Positions 33,824 to 44,888 of a stretch of DNA of 64,000 nucleotides are shown piece by piece. Source of the stretch: Pseudeuparius sepicola. Lineage: Eukaryota > Arthropoda > Insecta > Coleoptera > Anthribidae. The stretch covers positions 3,472,001-3,536,000 of the forward strand of contig OY987307.1 of the NCBI GenBank assembly GCA_963920635.1, read 5' to 3'. Below the pieces are notes generated by a model that was given only the letters and a program-made list of their open reading frames with translations, ran no database searches and was not told where the DNA came from. The first letter of the stretch is position 1. Each line of letters begins with the position of its first letter. The translations under genes and the position numbers were made by a program.

Positions 33824-35440
33824 ATGAACGATAGCCCAGGCATACTGCCTTATAAACTAGGTAACGCGCATAAAGTTATTAACCATTGGGCATTCATACA
33901 GATATTTAATATATCCAGTATCATTACTGAATTTAAGGCTTTATCATTAAAATATAATATGATTATATCTCACATAAAAAACAACACGGACTATGAAGGG
34001 AATTCTATAATTCGTACATACTTATCAACAATCTAGAAAATAAAATAGAGGAACAAATTTCACAAATAACTCCTTCCACGAACTTATCTAGGAAAAAACG
34101 CGGCTTAATTAACAGTTTAGGGAATATAATCAAGAGTTTAACAGGAAATTTAGATCAAGAAGATGCAGCTAAATACGATAGTGAAATCTCAGTTTTAAAA
34201 GAAAACCAAAATAATCTGAAATTATCAATGGATAAACAATTAACAATACTATCAAGCTCTATTATAACATTCCAAGAAATCGTAGCAAATGTATCTCACA
34301 ACCAACAAATTTTGGAATCAAAGATATCTGAAATGATAAGGGTAATCCATAACTATGAACTAGAAACTTTAGATATTTCTATCCAGACAAGGATGCAAAT
34401 GGTTTTAACACAAATTTTAATGATGTATCAGAACATTTATGATATTTTAGACAAAATTGAAGTCGCTGTATCTTTCGCAAAAATTAATAATTTCCATAAT
34501 GCAATAATACATCCTATTGAACTACTAAAACAAATAAAGTCTGTTGCCTCTTCTTTACAAAATGAAAAATTACCGTTTGACCCGGTTATGGAAAATATTT
34601 TAAACTTTGAAGAAATATTGGAAATAAAATGCTATTCTAAATTTGAAGAAATAATTTTTATTATAGAAATACCGTTAGTTGAAAATGAGTCTTACAATCT
34701 TTTTCACATGTTTCCACTACCAACCCCTAACCAAAATTTCTACAAGGTAATATTTCCCAGTTCAAATTATTTAATGTACAATCAAAAAAGATATGGATTT
34801 TCGGACAAACCCTGTAAGAAAATTATAAATGAATTTCTTTGTTTTGATAATATACACACAGAATATGTTAACGATGACTTACCCTGTGAGATCGGATTAT
34901 TAAAATATAAACATAAGAATAATTGTAACCAAATCGCCATCAATATATCTGAGATTCAAGTACAAAAAATTGACGAAAGTAAATGGATAGTCATTATTCC
35001 CAGTGAGACCTTAGCTGTCAAAAATTGTTACAATACTAAAGAAACTGTTCTGCTTAGCGGAACCTACTTAATAGAACTGGAATTCCCTTGTTCCCTAAAA
35101 ATCAACGAGACAATTATTAAATCTTATAAAAATGTACAAACAATGTTTAAAAAAATACCATTACCAAAAATGCAAATCAATGTATCAGATAATTATATTT
35201 TACAGAAGATGTCTCCAGTAAATTTAAATGTAATTCATACTGACAGACTAAATAACTTGTTGAATGAAATCAATACACAAAAGTTTATTATAACAAAATA
35301 AGTTTATGGACAATATTATTGTATGTGTTAATCATAATTGCAGTTTTATATTTTATATGCAAGTATCTAAGACCTAGTTTTTCAAAATTATCTATTTCCA
35401 AAAATAAAAATAATACAAAAGAAATTATTGTCTAGGTCAT
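33824..35440 (+). pseudogene. env: Errantivirus-type envelope gene, broken
   Basis: Related along its length to the minus-strand env at 25203-26914. It starts in an NDSPGILPYKLGNAHK region equivalent to the mature N-terminus of the other copy, with no signal peptide of its own; that probably comes from the leader exon near 28637. A furin-type site (RKKRG) is at about 34091-34105. Cysteine-containing ectodomain sequence follows to 35301, and the membrane anchor (LLYVLIIIAVLYFI) and tail are at about 35305-35435. Frame changes occur near 33990-34010 and near 35298, so it is inactive as read. Confidence 0.88.
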
Positions 35441-35480
35441 AGAAACTTATAAAGTTTATATGTCCCTCTAAGGGTGGAGG

Positions 35481-35647
35481 AGTAACATCCCTGTATTTGT
35501 ACGTGTAGCTAAAGATAACATTACGCTGAGTCTGCTTCTCTGAATTTATAAATATAACCCATGTAATTTCAACAGACACTTCTTGTTCGCTGCTCGTCAT
35601 TAAACATTGTTTTTAAAAACGGTTTCTTTCATTGACCGCCCTTAACT
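35481..35647 (+). repeat. 3' LTR
   Basis: Identical to the 5' LTR except for one base near its end. The TSD TACA is at 35648-35651. Confidence 0.94.
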
Positions 35648-35651
35648 TACA

Positions 35652-36524
35652 ATAAGTGTGAGGATATTAGCGACTACGTAAAAATAATATATTTGAATTT
35701 AAGTGAGGGAAGTCACAAAATTCCCAAAATTGTCTTGAAAATATGCGTCTGTCATTTTGTAAAATTTATAGTCAACGACATAAACAAAATATGCGGAAAA
35801 AATCAAGACCATAAATTATTTTTCAAAAAAACTACTTAATGCCATAGTTATGAATAACATAAAACAAGTGGAAAAATGGTTCTTGTTACTACAAAATATT
35901 TGCACTTCCGCAGATTACAGTAAAACTAAACAACTGATTGAGGCTTACTTAAAAAATAAAGATAATTTAGAATTATTAGTAGATGTGGATGTGGACATAA
36001 ATGACGAGTCTATTTATCCAACAAAGGATTTTGAAAATAATACTTTATTTTCAAAATCCCTATTTTATCAACACTTCAAATCACTTGAAAAAAAGGCTGG
36101 CAAAAATCAATCCAATGACAACAATAATTACTTCTATCCTGAAATTGTGGAGTTGGTATTGAAAAAATACATACCTTACTTACCGTTATGGACAAATATA
36201 TTTAATTCGGTTGGATCACCTAAGACTATATATAGCAACGCACCGGTAGAGAACCATTTTAAAAAATTGAAAAGTAATATATTACCTTCAAAAGGTTTAA
36301 GATGTAGTAGGTTTATAAGGTTCACTAGAGAATTTACATTATCCATGTATAAGGAGATTTCTTTAGATATTAGTAAAGTCAGGTGTGCTGTGGGCCAAAA
36401 AAAGATAATAAATAATGAAATGGAAATTGAAGAAGGTTGGCAAAAAAAAGAAAAACGGAGAAAAGCTCTTTATGAACCATCTTTATCCGAAAAGACAACA
36501 AACCTCGGAACTTTTTGGATATAA
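35652..36524 (+). pseudogene. Giant-element transposase, DDE core second part
   Basis: Continues the reading frame interrupted at 28113. The segment reads CVCHFVKFIVNDINKIC near 35745-35795, resembling the Cys-His motif that MULE-type transposases carry between the second and third catalytic residues. A one-base frame change falls at an A7 run (35825-35831), after which the frame is open from about 35832 to 36524. The third catalytic acidic residue is Glu at 36249-36251 (APVENHFKKLK). A charged C-terminal linker follows (QKKEKRRKALYEPS). The frame ends at a stop beside a T5 run (36512-36516) and continues one frame over into the protease domain. Confidence 0.75.
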
Positions 36525-37347
36525 AAGTGAGAGAAAATATAACAATGAAAGATTTTGAATATTATAAGGAAATTCCTCTTAATTACGTAGTTGGCTGGTA
36601 TGAAGGTGCTACACCTTTTGAATATTTGACAATATCAGATTTTTGTACCCTGAACGACAACCAATGGCTTTCAAATTTTTTAATAGACGTTGCACTGTTT
36701 TTATTCGCCCAAAACAAAATCCATGTGCAGTATATAAATACTCATATAACAACACAAATCTGCAATAATGTCGACACTAATTTAAAACTAAAAATAATAA
36801 ATATTTTTATAGTTCATCAAAATAAAAATCACTGGTGTTTAGTTGTTATAAATAATGAAAAAAAAAGTTTTTTTCTTTTATAGACCCCCTAGGAAGCTCC
36901 GAGCTAGAAACAAAGAAAAAATTAAAAATATTTTCAAAAGCTTTAAATTTAAATGAAGAATATAAAATCCAAATGTTTCTACACCCATTACAGAAAGATA
37001 CATATAATTGCGGCGCTTACGTTGTTGCATTCGCCGAAAAAATAATATATAACGATTTTAACTTGTTTGCAATAAGGGAACCAGAAAATTACAGATTATA
37101 CTTAAAAGAATTTCTTTTAACAAAATCGGATAATTTAGCCGATAGATGTATTATATGTGGGGAAATTCAATTAGATCTTACAGCAGAATGGGTCATGTGC
37201 GAAATATGCAAAAGGTGGGCCATGGTACAGTGTTTGTCTGGGCAATATGCATTAACTGAAAAACCAGCACTAATTAAATACTACCATTGGCCGCCCTGTA
37301 AAAATTATAAAGAGGAGAAAGCCAATATTAATAAGATAAGCACATAA
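36517..37347 (+). pseudogene. Ulp1-like protease and PHD-like finger of the giant-element transposase
   Basis: A C48/Ulp1-type cysteine-protease domain: the entry motif LNDNQWLSNFLIDVAL at about 36650-36695, catalytic His in KNHWCLVVI (36830), Asp in IDPLG (36883), oxyanion Gln in HPLQKDTYNCG (36991) and nucleophile Cys at 37009. All four key residues are present. A frame change lies in the A9/T7 run at 36858-36874. A C-terminal zinc finger follows (CIICGE, then CEICKRWAMVQC, then WPPC), like a PHD finger although one His position is not standard. Ulp1 enzymes remove SUMO; here the domain may act on host chromatin proteins or on the transposase itself. That role is inferred. Confidence 0.8.
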
Positions 37348-37499
37348 ATATACCTACATCACCGCCGGGGGGTGCGTGACATAAGCGTGAGCCACGTGTG
37401 CCTCAATATCAGAGAATAAAAAAAGGTATAGTTATAATTTGCATAGGTACCACGAAAAGTCAGTCAAAAACACATCATTCATTCGGTGAAAGAGCAGAT

Positions 37500-38106
37500 T
37501 TTGAAAAACTTTTTTGTTAGATACTTCTTGCAAAGTCTGATGTAGTATTTTCTAGACTTTGCTTCTAGGTCTTCTAAAAACGTAGGTACCTACCTACCTA
37601 AAGCGCAGTTTACATGACTTGCTTCGCTTCAGTTTAAGGTGAGAAAATTCATAAAACAGTAGGTAGGTATTAGCATAGCCGAACCAAACCATTCGACCAT
37701 GCGGTATTATAGCGATTTTTTTACGCGGATTTAACATCAGATTCTTGTTCAAGCAGCCTAACCCCTTGCTTAGTTCTATAGTTTTTGTTTTAGCAACAGA
37801 AATATTTTGCTTCTCTTGTAAAGTTCAACAATTTTATACGATGTTCTCCATAAAAGTTAAACGAAATATTATTGAAGCAAACAAAAACTAGTGTTAATTG
37901 GTTTTAAGTCAATAAGAATCTGATGTTAATTTACACGTAAAAAAACGCTATTATTATTGTTTCCTGAATTTTCGCACCTAAAACTTAAGCGCAGCATGCC
38001 CTAACTTTCATTCAGTATTTCAGCAATAAGTAATCTTCAAACGCTTTAGGTACCCACGTTTTTGGAAGTCTATCTAGCAAAAAAAAAAGTTTTTCAAGAT
38101 CGGTTA
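37500..38106. repeat. Foldback element, family F, copy 1
   Basis: Outer arms GAAAAACTTTTTTGTTAGA and its complement, inner arms around TTAACATCAGATTCTTG. It shares tip and inner sequence with the copy at 39143-39620. Confidence 0.75.
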
Positions 38107-39142
38107 ACAATAAAAAGTTTTAAAGGGTTGTCCGATATTATCAGTCTCTTTTTAAAATCTTCATGAGAATTCTCTGGGTAGTGACTGATTATGATCGGAG
38201 AGTTTTTCGGAGCCTTTGAAATACTTAGGTACGATTCATATTCCAATTCAAATTTGACGTTTTAGGCCAGTAAAGGCATATTTTAACGAAATTAACCAAG
38301 TGGCCATAGTTATTCACAATAACCTGACTTTATTTTCACTTTTATGCAATAAAAATTAAAAATGATCAAAGGACTATTTCTGGAGTCTGGTTAACGAAGC
38401 CTTTTAATTGAAATTGACAAAAAAAACAATACCTACCCGAATAAGGCTATTTCAAACTATTTTTCCTTCCTTTTGACAGGACTTTCACTGGCTTGGTTAT
38501 TTTTAAACAACTATGGTCATTTAGTTAATTCGCGAAAATACGGCTAAGTAAACAGGTAAAAACCGAGAAATTTAACAGTAAAGCCTTGTTTATGCATGTT
38601 AAATTAAGTTCATGCCGTTCGTGTAATATTCATGTAAGATCAACCAATGAAAATTTTTCGCAATGCTGCCAACCTCTGATCAAGTTTCAAAATCATTTCT
38701 AGTTAGGGCCGATTATTCACCTTTCAAAAAAGTGTTCTTGAAGAGATTGTTGTAAATGAACGTCTCTGTAAAGATTACCGAAAGAATAAATTTAGTCAAA
38801 TCAACTGGCAACTGGCAAGAAAGTGACAGAAATAGTATAAACGTTGGTACCACCATTTTTATGTGGTTGGTACAAGTGAATATACCCCAAATGTATACAT
38901 ATACCTGCCTTTAATGTTAAATTTTTCGCTTATACCTATTTACTGGCCAATGTATAGTTTAATTTATGCTTTTTATAATAATATAGTTTATTTTCTTAAT
39001 AATAGCAAATAAAAATATGTTTTTGTGTTTTTGTTTTACATGTTAAAAATATTTTGTTATTTTATTACGTTTCATTTGACTTCATTTACGCTTATATACA
39101 TACAGTGTGTGCGTGTGGGTGGGTGTTTGTGTGTGGGTGTGT

Positions 39143-39620
39143 GTTGGATAGGTCTTCCAAAAACGCACCTAAGGCGCATATCAGATGTTTGTTAAATGGA
39201 AGTCATGTCTTGCTACAGTTGCTAGCTTCACTTGTAGGTGCGAACATTCAAGAAACCACAACGATTTGTTTAGGCGGAAACTAATATCAGATTCTTGTTC
39301 AGAGTGGTCTAAAACCCATTAGAACTAGTTTTTTATTCGTCTCAAAAGTATTTTGTTTTACTCTTGTATCTGGAAAATTAGAATTTTTTCTCCATTTATA
39401 AGAGTAAAATAGAGTATTTTTGAGTGGAATAAAAACTAGTACAAAGGGGTTTTAGGCCCCTCTGCACAAGAATCTGATATTAGTTTCCACCTAAACAAAT
39501 CGCGGTTTCTTGAATTTTCGCACCTAAAAGTGAAGCAAGCAACTGTAGCAAGTCACGACTTCCATTTAACAAAAGTCTGATATGCGCCGTAGTGCGTTTT
39601 TGGAAGACCTGTCCAACAAA
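39143..39620. repeat. Foldback element, family F, copy 2
   Basis: Arms of ~170 bases face each other (GTCTTCCAAAAACGCAC... and its complement; CTAATATCAGATTCTTGTTC and its complement) around a centre near 39380. Confidence 0.82.
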
Positions 39621-39815
39621 AAAAAAGATTTTCAAAATCGGTGCACAAATACAAATTTTAGAGGGATCGCACATCCAATGGGACACACTATATCATATTT
39701 TTGTATAGTTATAATATTTCGTTTTTGCAAATGTTTTTATAGTATTTATTTTTGGTTTTATTGTTTGTTTTTTTATACTACCTAAAATTGTTTCCTTACA
39801 CGAATTTTGCCTTCA

Positions 39816-40389
39816 CTGTTTTCCCGATCCCAGCTCATTTGGGTGCTTTCCCAATTTCCACCGCAGCCACTGACGTTTGCCACGCCACTGTCTATTTTTT
39901 TTTCGGCGCCTCCAGGGGTCCTCTGAACACCCCCTAATAGTTTTCCCGATCCTAGTTCATTTAAGCGTTTTCCCTATTTCCACCGCCGCCACTGACGTTT
40001 GCCACGCCACTGTCTTTATTTTTTCGTGAACTCCGGGGTGCCGTCTACCCACCCACCAAAAGTTTTCCCGATCCCAGTTCATTTGGGCACTTTCCCAATT
40101 TCCACCGCCGCCACTGACGTTTGCCACGCCACTGTGTTTATTTTTTCTTGTACCTCGGGGTTCCGTCTACCCACCCACCAAAAGTTTTCCCGATCCCAGT
40201 TCATTTGGGCACTTTCCCAATTTCCACCGCTGCCACTGACGTTTGCCACGCCACTGTCTAATTTTTTTTCGGCACCTCGGGGGTCCTCTAAACACCCCCC
40301 AATAGTTTTCCCGATCCTAGTTCATTTAAGCGTTTTCCCAATTTCCACCGCCGCCACTGACGTTTGCCACGCCACTGTCTTTATTTTTT
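39816..40389. repeat. ~120-bp satellite array, about 5 units (right, inverted)
   Basis: The same A and B units as at 17486-20213 but in reverse orientation, ending next to the right TIR. The array is much shorter than the left one. Confidence 0.93.
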
Positions 40390-40558
40390 CACCCCCAATT
40401 TTGCCCGACGGCTTTGGCTTTACAATTTTTGTTCAAATACCCCCCTGTAATATGACGATTTGGGAGCTAGCTTCACGGCTCCTAAAAAGCACTGCTTTAC
40501 TGGTCCACTGTAAAATTCTAGGAGCCAGGTCGTAGTTAGGAGCTAGCTTCACGGACAT
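40390..40558. repeat. Right terminal inverted repeat of giant element
   Basis: Reverse complement of 17299-17485, ending GGAGCTAGCTTCACGGACAT. Confidence 0.92.
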
Positions 40559-40567
40559 TTCATTTAC

Positions 40568-40770
40568 TAGGGTTTTTGACATTTTTATTTTTATAATTTT
40601 ATTACAAAAATGTGGTATTTCTTGGAAATATATTGTTCACTTCCTTATATCTAATAAAGTAGTTACATTCAGCTTGAGTAGTCCCATACCTTTGACATGC
40701 ATAGACTTTTAGTATGACATGAATTTGTAAGATCAGGGGCTTAAATGTTCGTTTACTGGTGCCTTTACCC
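40568..40770. repeat. Right end of pogo 1
   Basis: Non-coding 3' end of the pogo element, with a motif variant (GTTCGTTTACTGG) next to the TIR that ends GGTGCCTTTACCC. Confidence 0.88.
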
Positions 40771-41146
40771 TATAACTAAACATAATCTACCAAAAAAATT
40801 ATTGTTTGTTCAACGCCCGTTCAATGTAACTCAGCAACGATACAGCTCTGTAAAATTTTGACAGATAGCGTTACCTGCTACCTGCATTATTGAACCCTTA
40901 AAATGAATAATTCTAACTTGAATTTGACCAATCAGAAGCTGTTTAGCTACATATTATTGCGGTAGGTTATGCGGTTCAGTTATGGTTACTTACGTCTTTA
41001 CAAATAAAGTAAGTATCTATTTCTGACTTGGTGTTTGAGTTTTTACGCATGTTTCTAAAAGCTTGTTAGAGGAAGTAAAGTCTAGTAATTTAGTTCAAAT
41101 TCTGCTTAAAGTGATCGCAACTGGTACCTCTGCCCTACCCACTCAC

Positions 41147-41286
41147 CTGTTTTCTTGGGTTCCCGTTGAAAGCTTCTCGATAACTTTATGTAATATGGGC
41201 ACGATCTGTTCGTCTTTTTTGAGGGCTTTGATAAACTTCTCCATTAAATCTAAATTCCTTGAATTTTTATCTATTAGTGAAGCCAT
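41147..41286 (-). CDS. Candidate first exon, unknown protein
   Basis: From an ATG at 41286 the exon encodes about 46 residues (MASLIDKNSRNLDLMEKF, then IVPILHKVIEKLSTGTQEN) and ends at a strong donor, AAAACAG|GTGAGT. The peptide is helical and charged, with no recognised domain. No second exon is identified downstream on the minus strand. It could be a host gene or the 5' exon of another element. Confidence 0.35.
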
Positions 41287-41618
41287 TTTCCGTTTATTTT
41301 GCCTAGAAAACGTAATATAAAATTAATTTGTAAGGTGCAACTTTTGTGAATCACATTGGACTGAATCCTTAAATCATGAACTGGCCACATTTACTTACTT
41401 ACAGATAAATAAGAACCTATGTAGGTGGATGTTATCTAAGAAGTATGTATATTTCCCGGTACTATTTAGAAAGGGATGAATTTATGTGCTACTCAGTTCA
41501 GCTAGCCGACAGTCGACGCAAAGTAATGATAAAAGATAAAACCTGCTGAGGCAACAGATCGCGATCGCAGTGTGCGTGGGATGTCGATGTTTATACTTTT
41601 ATTATAGCAATAATAATA

Positions 41619-41780
41619 ATGCGAAGCAAGCTGTGGGAATCACACAAACAAACGCCGCCGCTCGCCGACGGAAATGACCACGAAAATGACGAGATCGAGA
41701 TTTGTAAACGGCCAACGGCTGCGTTACCACAAAACATTAAAGCGCCAGAAAATAATTTCAGCATTCCAGCCACAGAACAA
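41619..41780 (+). CDS. Candidate first exon, unknown protein
   Basis: From an ATG at 41619 the frame encodes 54 residues (MRSKLWESHKQTPPLADG, ending FSIPATEQ) and stops at a donor, GAACAA|GTAGGT, in phase 0. It is polar and has no known domain. It lies ~330 bases from the divergent minus-strand exon, which suggests a bidirectional promoter between 41290 and 41615. The 3' continuation, if any, would have to splice over the large insertions that follow. Confidence 0.3.
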
Positions 41781-42214
41781 GTAGGTTAGTTAATAACAGA
41801 AAAGTTGATAGGGTAAGTATAGCAAAGAAGTACCCTTTGTGGCTTGTGGCATAGATAAGAAATATATAATGCTTGTGGCCACGTTTTTTTAGTAAGTAGT
41901 CGATCAAACGAACTTTACACCTGTGATGTTCGATCGCAATGGGGAACTTGCGCAAAAATTGAATTTGAAAAATATCACTCACAAACGTAATTTATTGCCA
42001 TAAAATGAACCACAGTTCACAAAAAGCTAATTTTTTATTTTGCAAAATTATGTCCGTGAAGCTAGCTCCCAACTACGACCTGGCTCCTAAATTTTACTGT
42101 GGACCAGTAAAGCAGTGCCGTGAAGCTAGCTCCCAAATCATTATATTACAGGGGGGGGTATTTGAACAAAAATTGTAGTGCCAAAGCCGTCTGGCAAAAT
42201 TGGGGGTGAAAAAA

Positions 42215-43118
42215 CAGTGGCGGCGGTGGAAATTGGGAAAGTACCCAAATGAACTCGGATCGGGAAAACTGTTGGTGGTTGGACGGAGGGCATCCCGGGG
42301 TGCAAGAAAAAATAAAGACAGTGGCGTGGCAAACGTCTGTGGCGGCGGTGGAAATTGGGAAAACGCTTAAATGAACTAGGATCGAGAAAACTATTGTGGG
42401 GTGTTTAGAGGACCCCTCGAGGTGCCGAAAAAAAATTAGACAGTGGTGTGGCAAACGTCAGTCGCGGCGGTGGAAATTGTAAAAACTCTTAAATGAACTA
42501 GGATCGAGAAAACTATTGGGGGGTGTTTAGAGGACCACTCGAGGTGCCGAAAAAAAAAATTAGACAGTGGTGTGGCAAACGTCAGTGGCGGCGGTGGAAA
42601 TTGAGAAAGTACCCAAATGAACTCGGATCGGGAAACCTGTTGGTGGTTGGACGGAGGGCATCCCGGGGTGCAAGAAAAAATAAAGACAGTGGCGTGGCAA
42701 ACGTCAGTGGCGGCGGTGGAAATTGGGAAAACGCTTAAATGAACTAGGATCGAGAAAACTATTGGGGGGGGGGGGGTGTTAAGAAGACCCCTCGAGGTGC
42801 CGAAAAAAAATTAGACAGTGTCGTGGCAAACGTCAGTGGCGGCGGTGGAAATTGGGAAAACGCTTAAATGAACTAGGATCGAGAAAACTATTGGGGGGTG
42901 TTTAGAGGACCACTCGAGGTGCCGAAAAAAAATTAGACAGTGGCGTGGCAAACGTCAGAGGCGGCGGTGTAAATTGGGAAAGTACCCAAATGAACTCGGA
43001 TCGGGAAAACTGTTGGTGGTTGGACGGAGGGCATCCCGGGGTGCAAGAAAAAATAAAGACAGTGGCGTGTCAAACGTCAGTGGCGGCGGTGGAAATTGGG
43101 AAAACGCTTAAATGAACT
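42215..43118. repeat. ~120-bp satellite array of second giant element, part 1
   Basis: About 7-8 units, with type B units repeated at ~360-bp spacing between type A units (42240, 42610, 42980). This is a higher-order pattern not obvious in the first copy. One unit has an expanded G tract near 42770. Confidence 0.9.
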
Positions 43119-43265
43119 CCCAGCCAGCACGATGTCGTCGAATCGACGTAGATATTTGGTGACTCTCGTCGAAGTTGAGTATTGGATAAAATTCGACGTT
43201 ACTGTGACGTCATTATAAGGCCTAATTTCAACTAAGAGATTATAATTCGTCATTATGACGTGAAT
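43119..43265. repeat. Left subterminal region with GACGT motifs
   Basis: Motifs such as TCGACGTAG, TTCGACGTT and GTGACGTCA recur and match those in the right subterminal region (55149-55363). They are probably transposase-binding sites. Confidence 0.7.
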
Positions 43266-43339
43266 TTTTCGTCTAATTATCTACCCCCTTCTATTGCGGA
43301 TGGAAATAATAAAATAAAAGTAAATAAATTATAATATTA

Positions 43340-43680
43340 TACGCAGTGCCGTAACGAGGGCGTGGCAAAAAAGGCGCCCGCCACGGGCGCAACTGGGTTT
43401 GGGGCGCAAAACAAAGGATACCGACCCGGTTGACGTTGAGTTGCACGTGGTTTTTAATTTATTTGACCATTCTACTCTACATGAATCAACACTGACTGTT
43501 TTTTTCTCCCGACCAATTAGACGTAGTCGTTGCGCCGGCGCCAGTACGCAGGCAGCGCACTGGCGCCGGCGCAACGACGACGACGACCGTGCCGCCATAT
43601 TTGCCATATTCATGTGTTGTTTGTGGTTGTGTTTGCTCGATCTGCGGCCTGCTGCGGCTTGATCCTGGGAATCCAAGTTC
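43340..43680. repeat. GC-rich element fragment with perfect 18-bp hairpin
   Basis: Begins CAGTGCCGTAACGAGGGCG, which looks like a hAT-type end. It contains an 18-base-arm hairpin at 43527-43576 (CGTTGCGCCGGCGCCAGT and its exact complement, 13-base loop). Open frames here are products of GC-rich sequence and show no domain. Confidence 0.55.
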
Positions 43681-44888
43681 ATCAGGTAGGTAAACAAATT
43701 TTCTGTTATTGTAAATTGTATATGTAGGCTGTATATGTATCCCACAAAAAGCGTATTTCTGCGAGCGAAACCCTACAAAATCTTTTTAGGTTTATCCCAA
43801 AACCTGTCGTTTTCGCGAGGCGGTTTTATCAGAGGGGAGGTCTCCTTTTGTTCTTTGCAGATTGTTTTGTAGCATTATTGTGGAAGGTTATTATAATGTA
43901 ATAAATATACGAGTTAGGACAGCTTTCCAAAAACATCTGTTTTCGTATATAAGAAAATTTACTCGGAGGGGAAATATTTTCGCGTCAGACGTAAATCAAA
44001 CATAACCTGCCCAAACATAAACCCAGTAAGTTTTCTCGACCATAAAAATCATTGATATCTATGATGTTATCCCCTTAAAAATAATAATATTGTCGTTTGT
44101 CATGAATCAAATGAGAGCTTTCTCGAACGAAAAGTTTAGGTAGGTACTCTATTTGCAATTAATGGCATTTCTCTAATCTACGAACACCTTAGCTACTATT
44201 ATTTTATTATTATTGTTAATTGACAGTGTTGTTCTACCACGGACCTTGTAATTATTTTACGTTCTGCGTTCTACACACATACAGATGACATGGCCGATCG
44301 GATTTGTTGCTAATGTCGACTCATTATTTCATATATATGTACTTAGTATTATAAAGCAACCTCGGCAAAAACTAAATGGAATACCTACTTAACAAAATTT
44401 TACTAGAGACAAAAAAGCTTCTGTGCTGTTTAATAGTATGCGGCCTACCGAACACTCACCGTTCTAGTATGCGGCATACCGAACATTCAACCTTATAGCG
44501 TATATACATAGACAAAGCTACATAGACTGGCAGAACCATTGTTGAAATTTCCGCGATGTACACCAAATGTTTTGCATAAAATTGTATACAAAAACGAATA
44601 ACTAAATTAAAATACCTAGATATACCTCAACTATCGTGTCCTAAGAATTGTAAAACATTAAAATTTATCTGTTTTAATTTGTTTTCGTTCCAAAATTAAA
44701 GTTTGAAAGTTGGTGTACAAGGGTTTTTTGCGGACGGTTTCAACAATGCTTCTGACTATCTATGCCTCCTTAATCTATGGTATATAGTAGGTAGTAGTAG
44801 TTTAGCACTTTCATCGCAACATAGGTATCTGTAAATTTTGACTTTCTTATCTCGTGAGTTTTTTAGATAATCTAAAATAGTTATTTGT

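Larger units (their letters stand above)
28114..35647 (+). mobile_element. Full-length errantivirus-like LTR retrotransposon
   Basis: LTRs of 167 bp (28114-28280 and 35481-35647) differ at a single visible position, and the TSD is TACA on both sides. A TGGCGCAGTCG primer-binding site follows the 5' LTR and a purine tract (AAGGGTGGAGG) precedes the 3' LTR. Gag, pol and env genes lie in that order, the arrangement of the Gypsy/Errantivirus group. A mini-frame starting MRIIVFLL at 28637 with a donor-like GTGTAAGTG directly after it, upstream of gag, is the likely env leader exon. The nearly identical LTRs indicate recent insertion, yet pol and env are broken. Confidence 0.94.
37348..39812. other. 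Non-coding right interior of giant element
   Basis: Contains two foldback elements of one family (37500-38106 and 39143-39620), a (TACC)n-like tract near 37585 and a GT/GGGT-rich microsatellite near 39105-39145. Between them, 38110-39140 shows nothing recognisable. Confidence 0.5.
17299..40558 (+). mobile_element. 23.3-kb giant DNA transposon with satellite TIRs and Ulp1-fused transposase
   Basis: The ends ATGTCCGTGAAGCTAGCTCC (left) and its reverse complement (right) are flanked by a perfect 9-bp TSD, TTCATTTAC, at 17290-17298 and 40559-40567. The TIRs run ~170 bp unique plus inverted arrays of a ~120-bp satellite (2.7 kb left, 0.57 kb right). Inside is one transposase gene (24171-37347) with DDE motifs, a Ulp1-type protease and a PHD-like finger. 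It is interrupted by two LTR proviruses (24962-27380 and 28114-35647). Without these the element is ~13.3 kb. A 9-bp TSD fits the Mutator/MULE group, while KDZ/Zisupton-like elements (usually 8 bp) also carry Ulp1-like proteases. The exact superfamily is unsettled. A second copy starts at 42050. Confidence 0.9.
13621..40770 (+). mobile_element. pogo/Tigger transposon 1, split by the giant element
   Basis: Left TIR GGGTAAAGGCACCAGT at 13621 and its reverse complement ending at 40770 are flanked by TA on both sides, the pogo-family TSD. Native parts are 13621-17298 and 40568-40770, about 3.9 kb in all. The interior between the 9-bp duplications at 17290-17298 and 40559-40567 is the giant element. 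The transposase gene is in the left part. Many copies of a GTTCATTyACTGG motif lie near both ends and in the first intron. Confidence 0.92.
40773..42049. other. Sequence between two giant elements; possible host DNA
   Basis: The only stretch of this length between 5.5 and 59 kb that I could not assign to an element. It holds two candidate first exons in divergent orientation (41147-41286 minus, 41619-41780 plus), described separately. The plus exon's donor leads into the second giant element. Confidence 0.45.

Noticed and set aside
43329..43745. Arg-rich frames on both strands
   Set aside because: They result from a GC-rich hairpin and hAT-like end; no domain and no initiation context.
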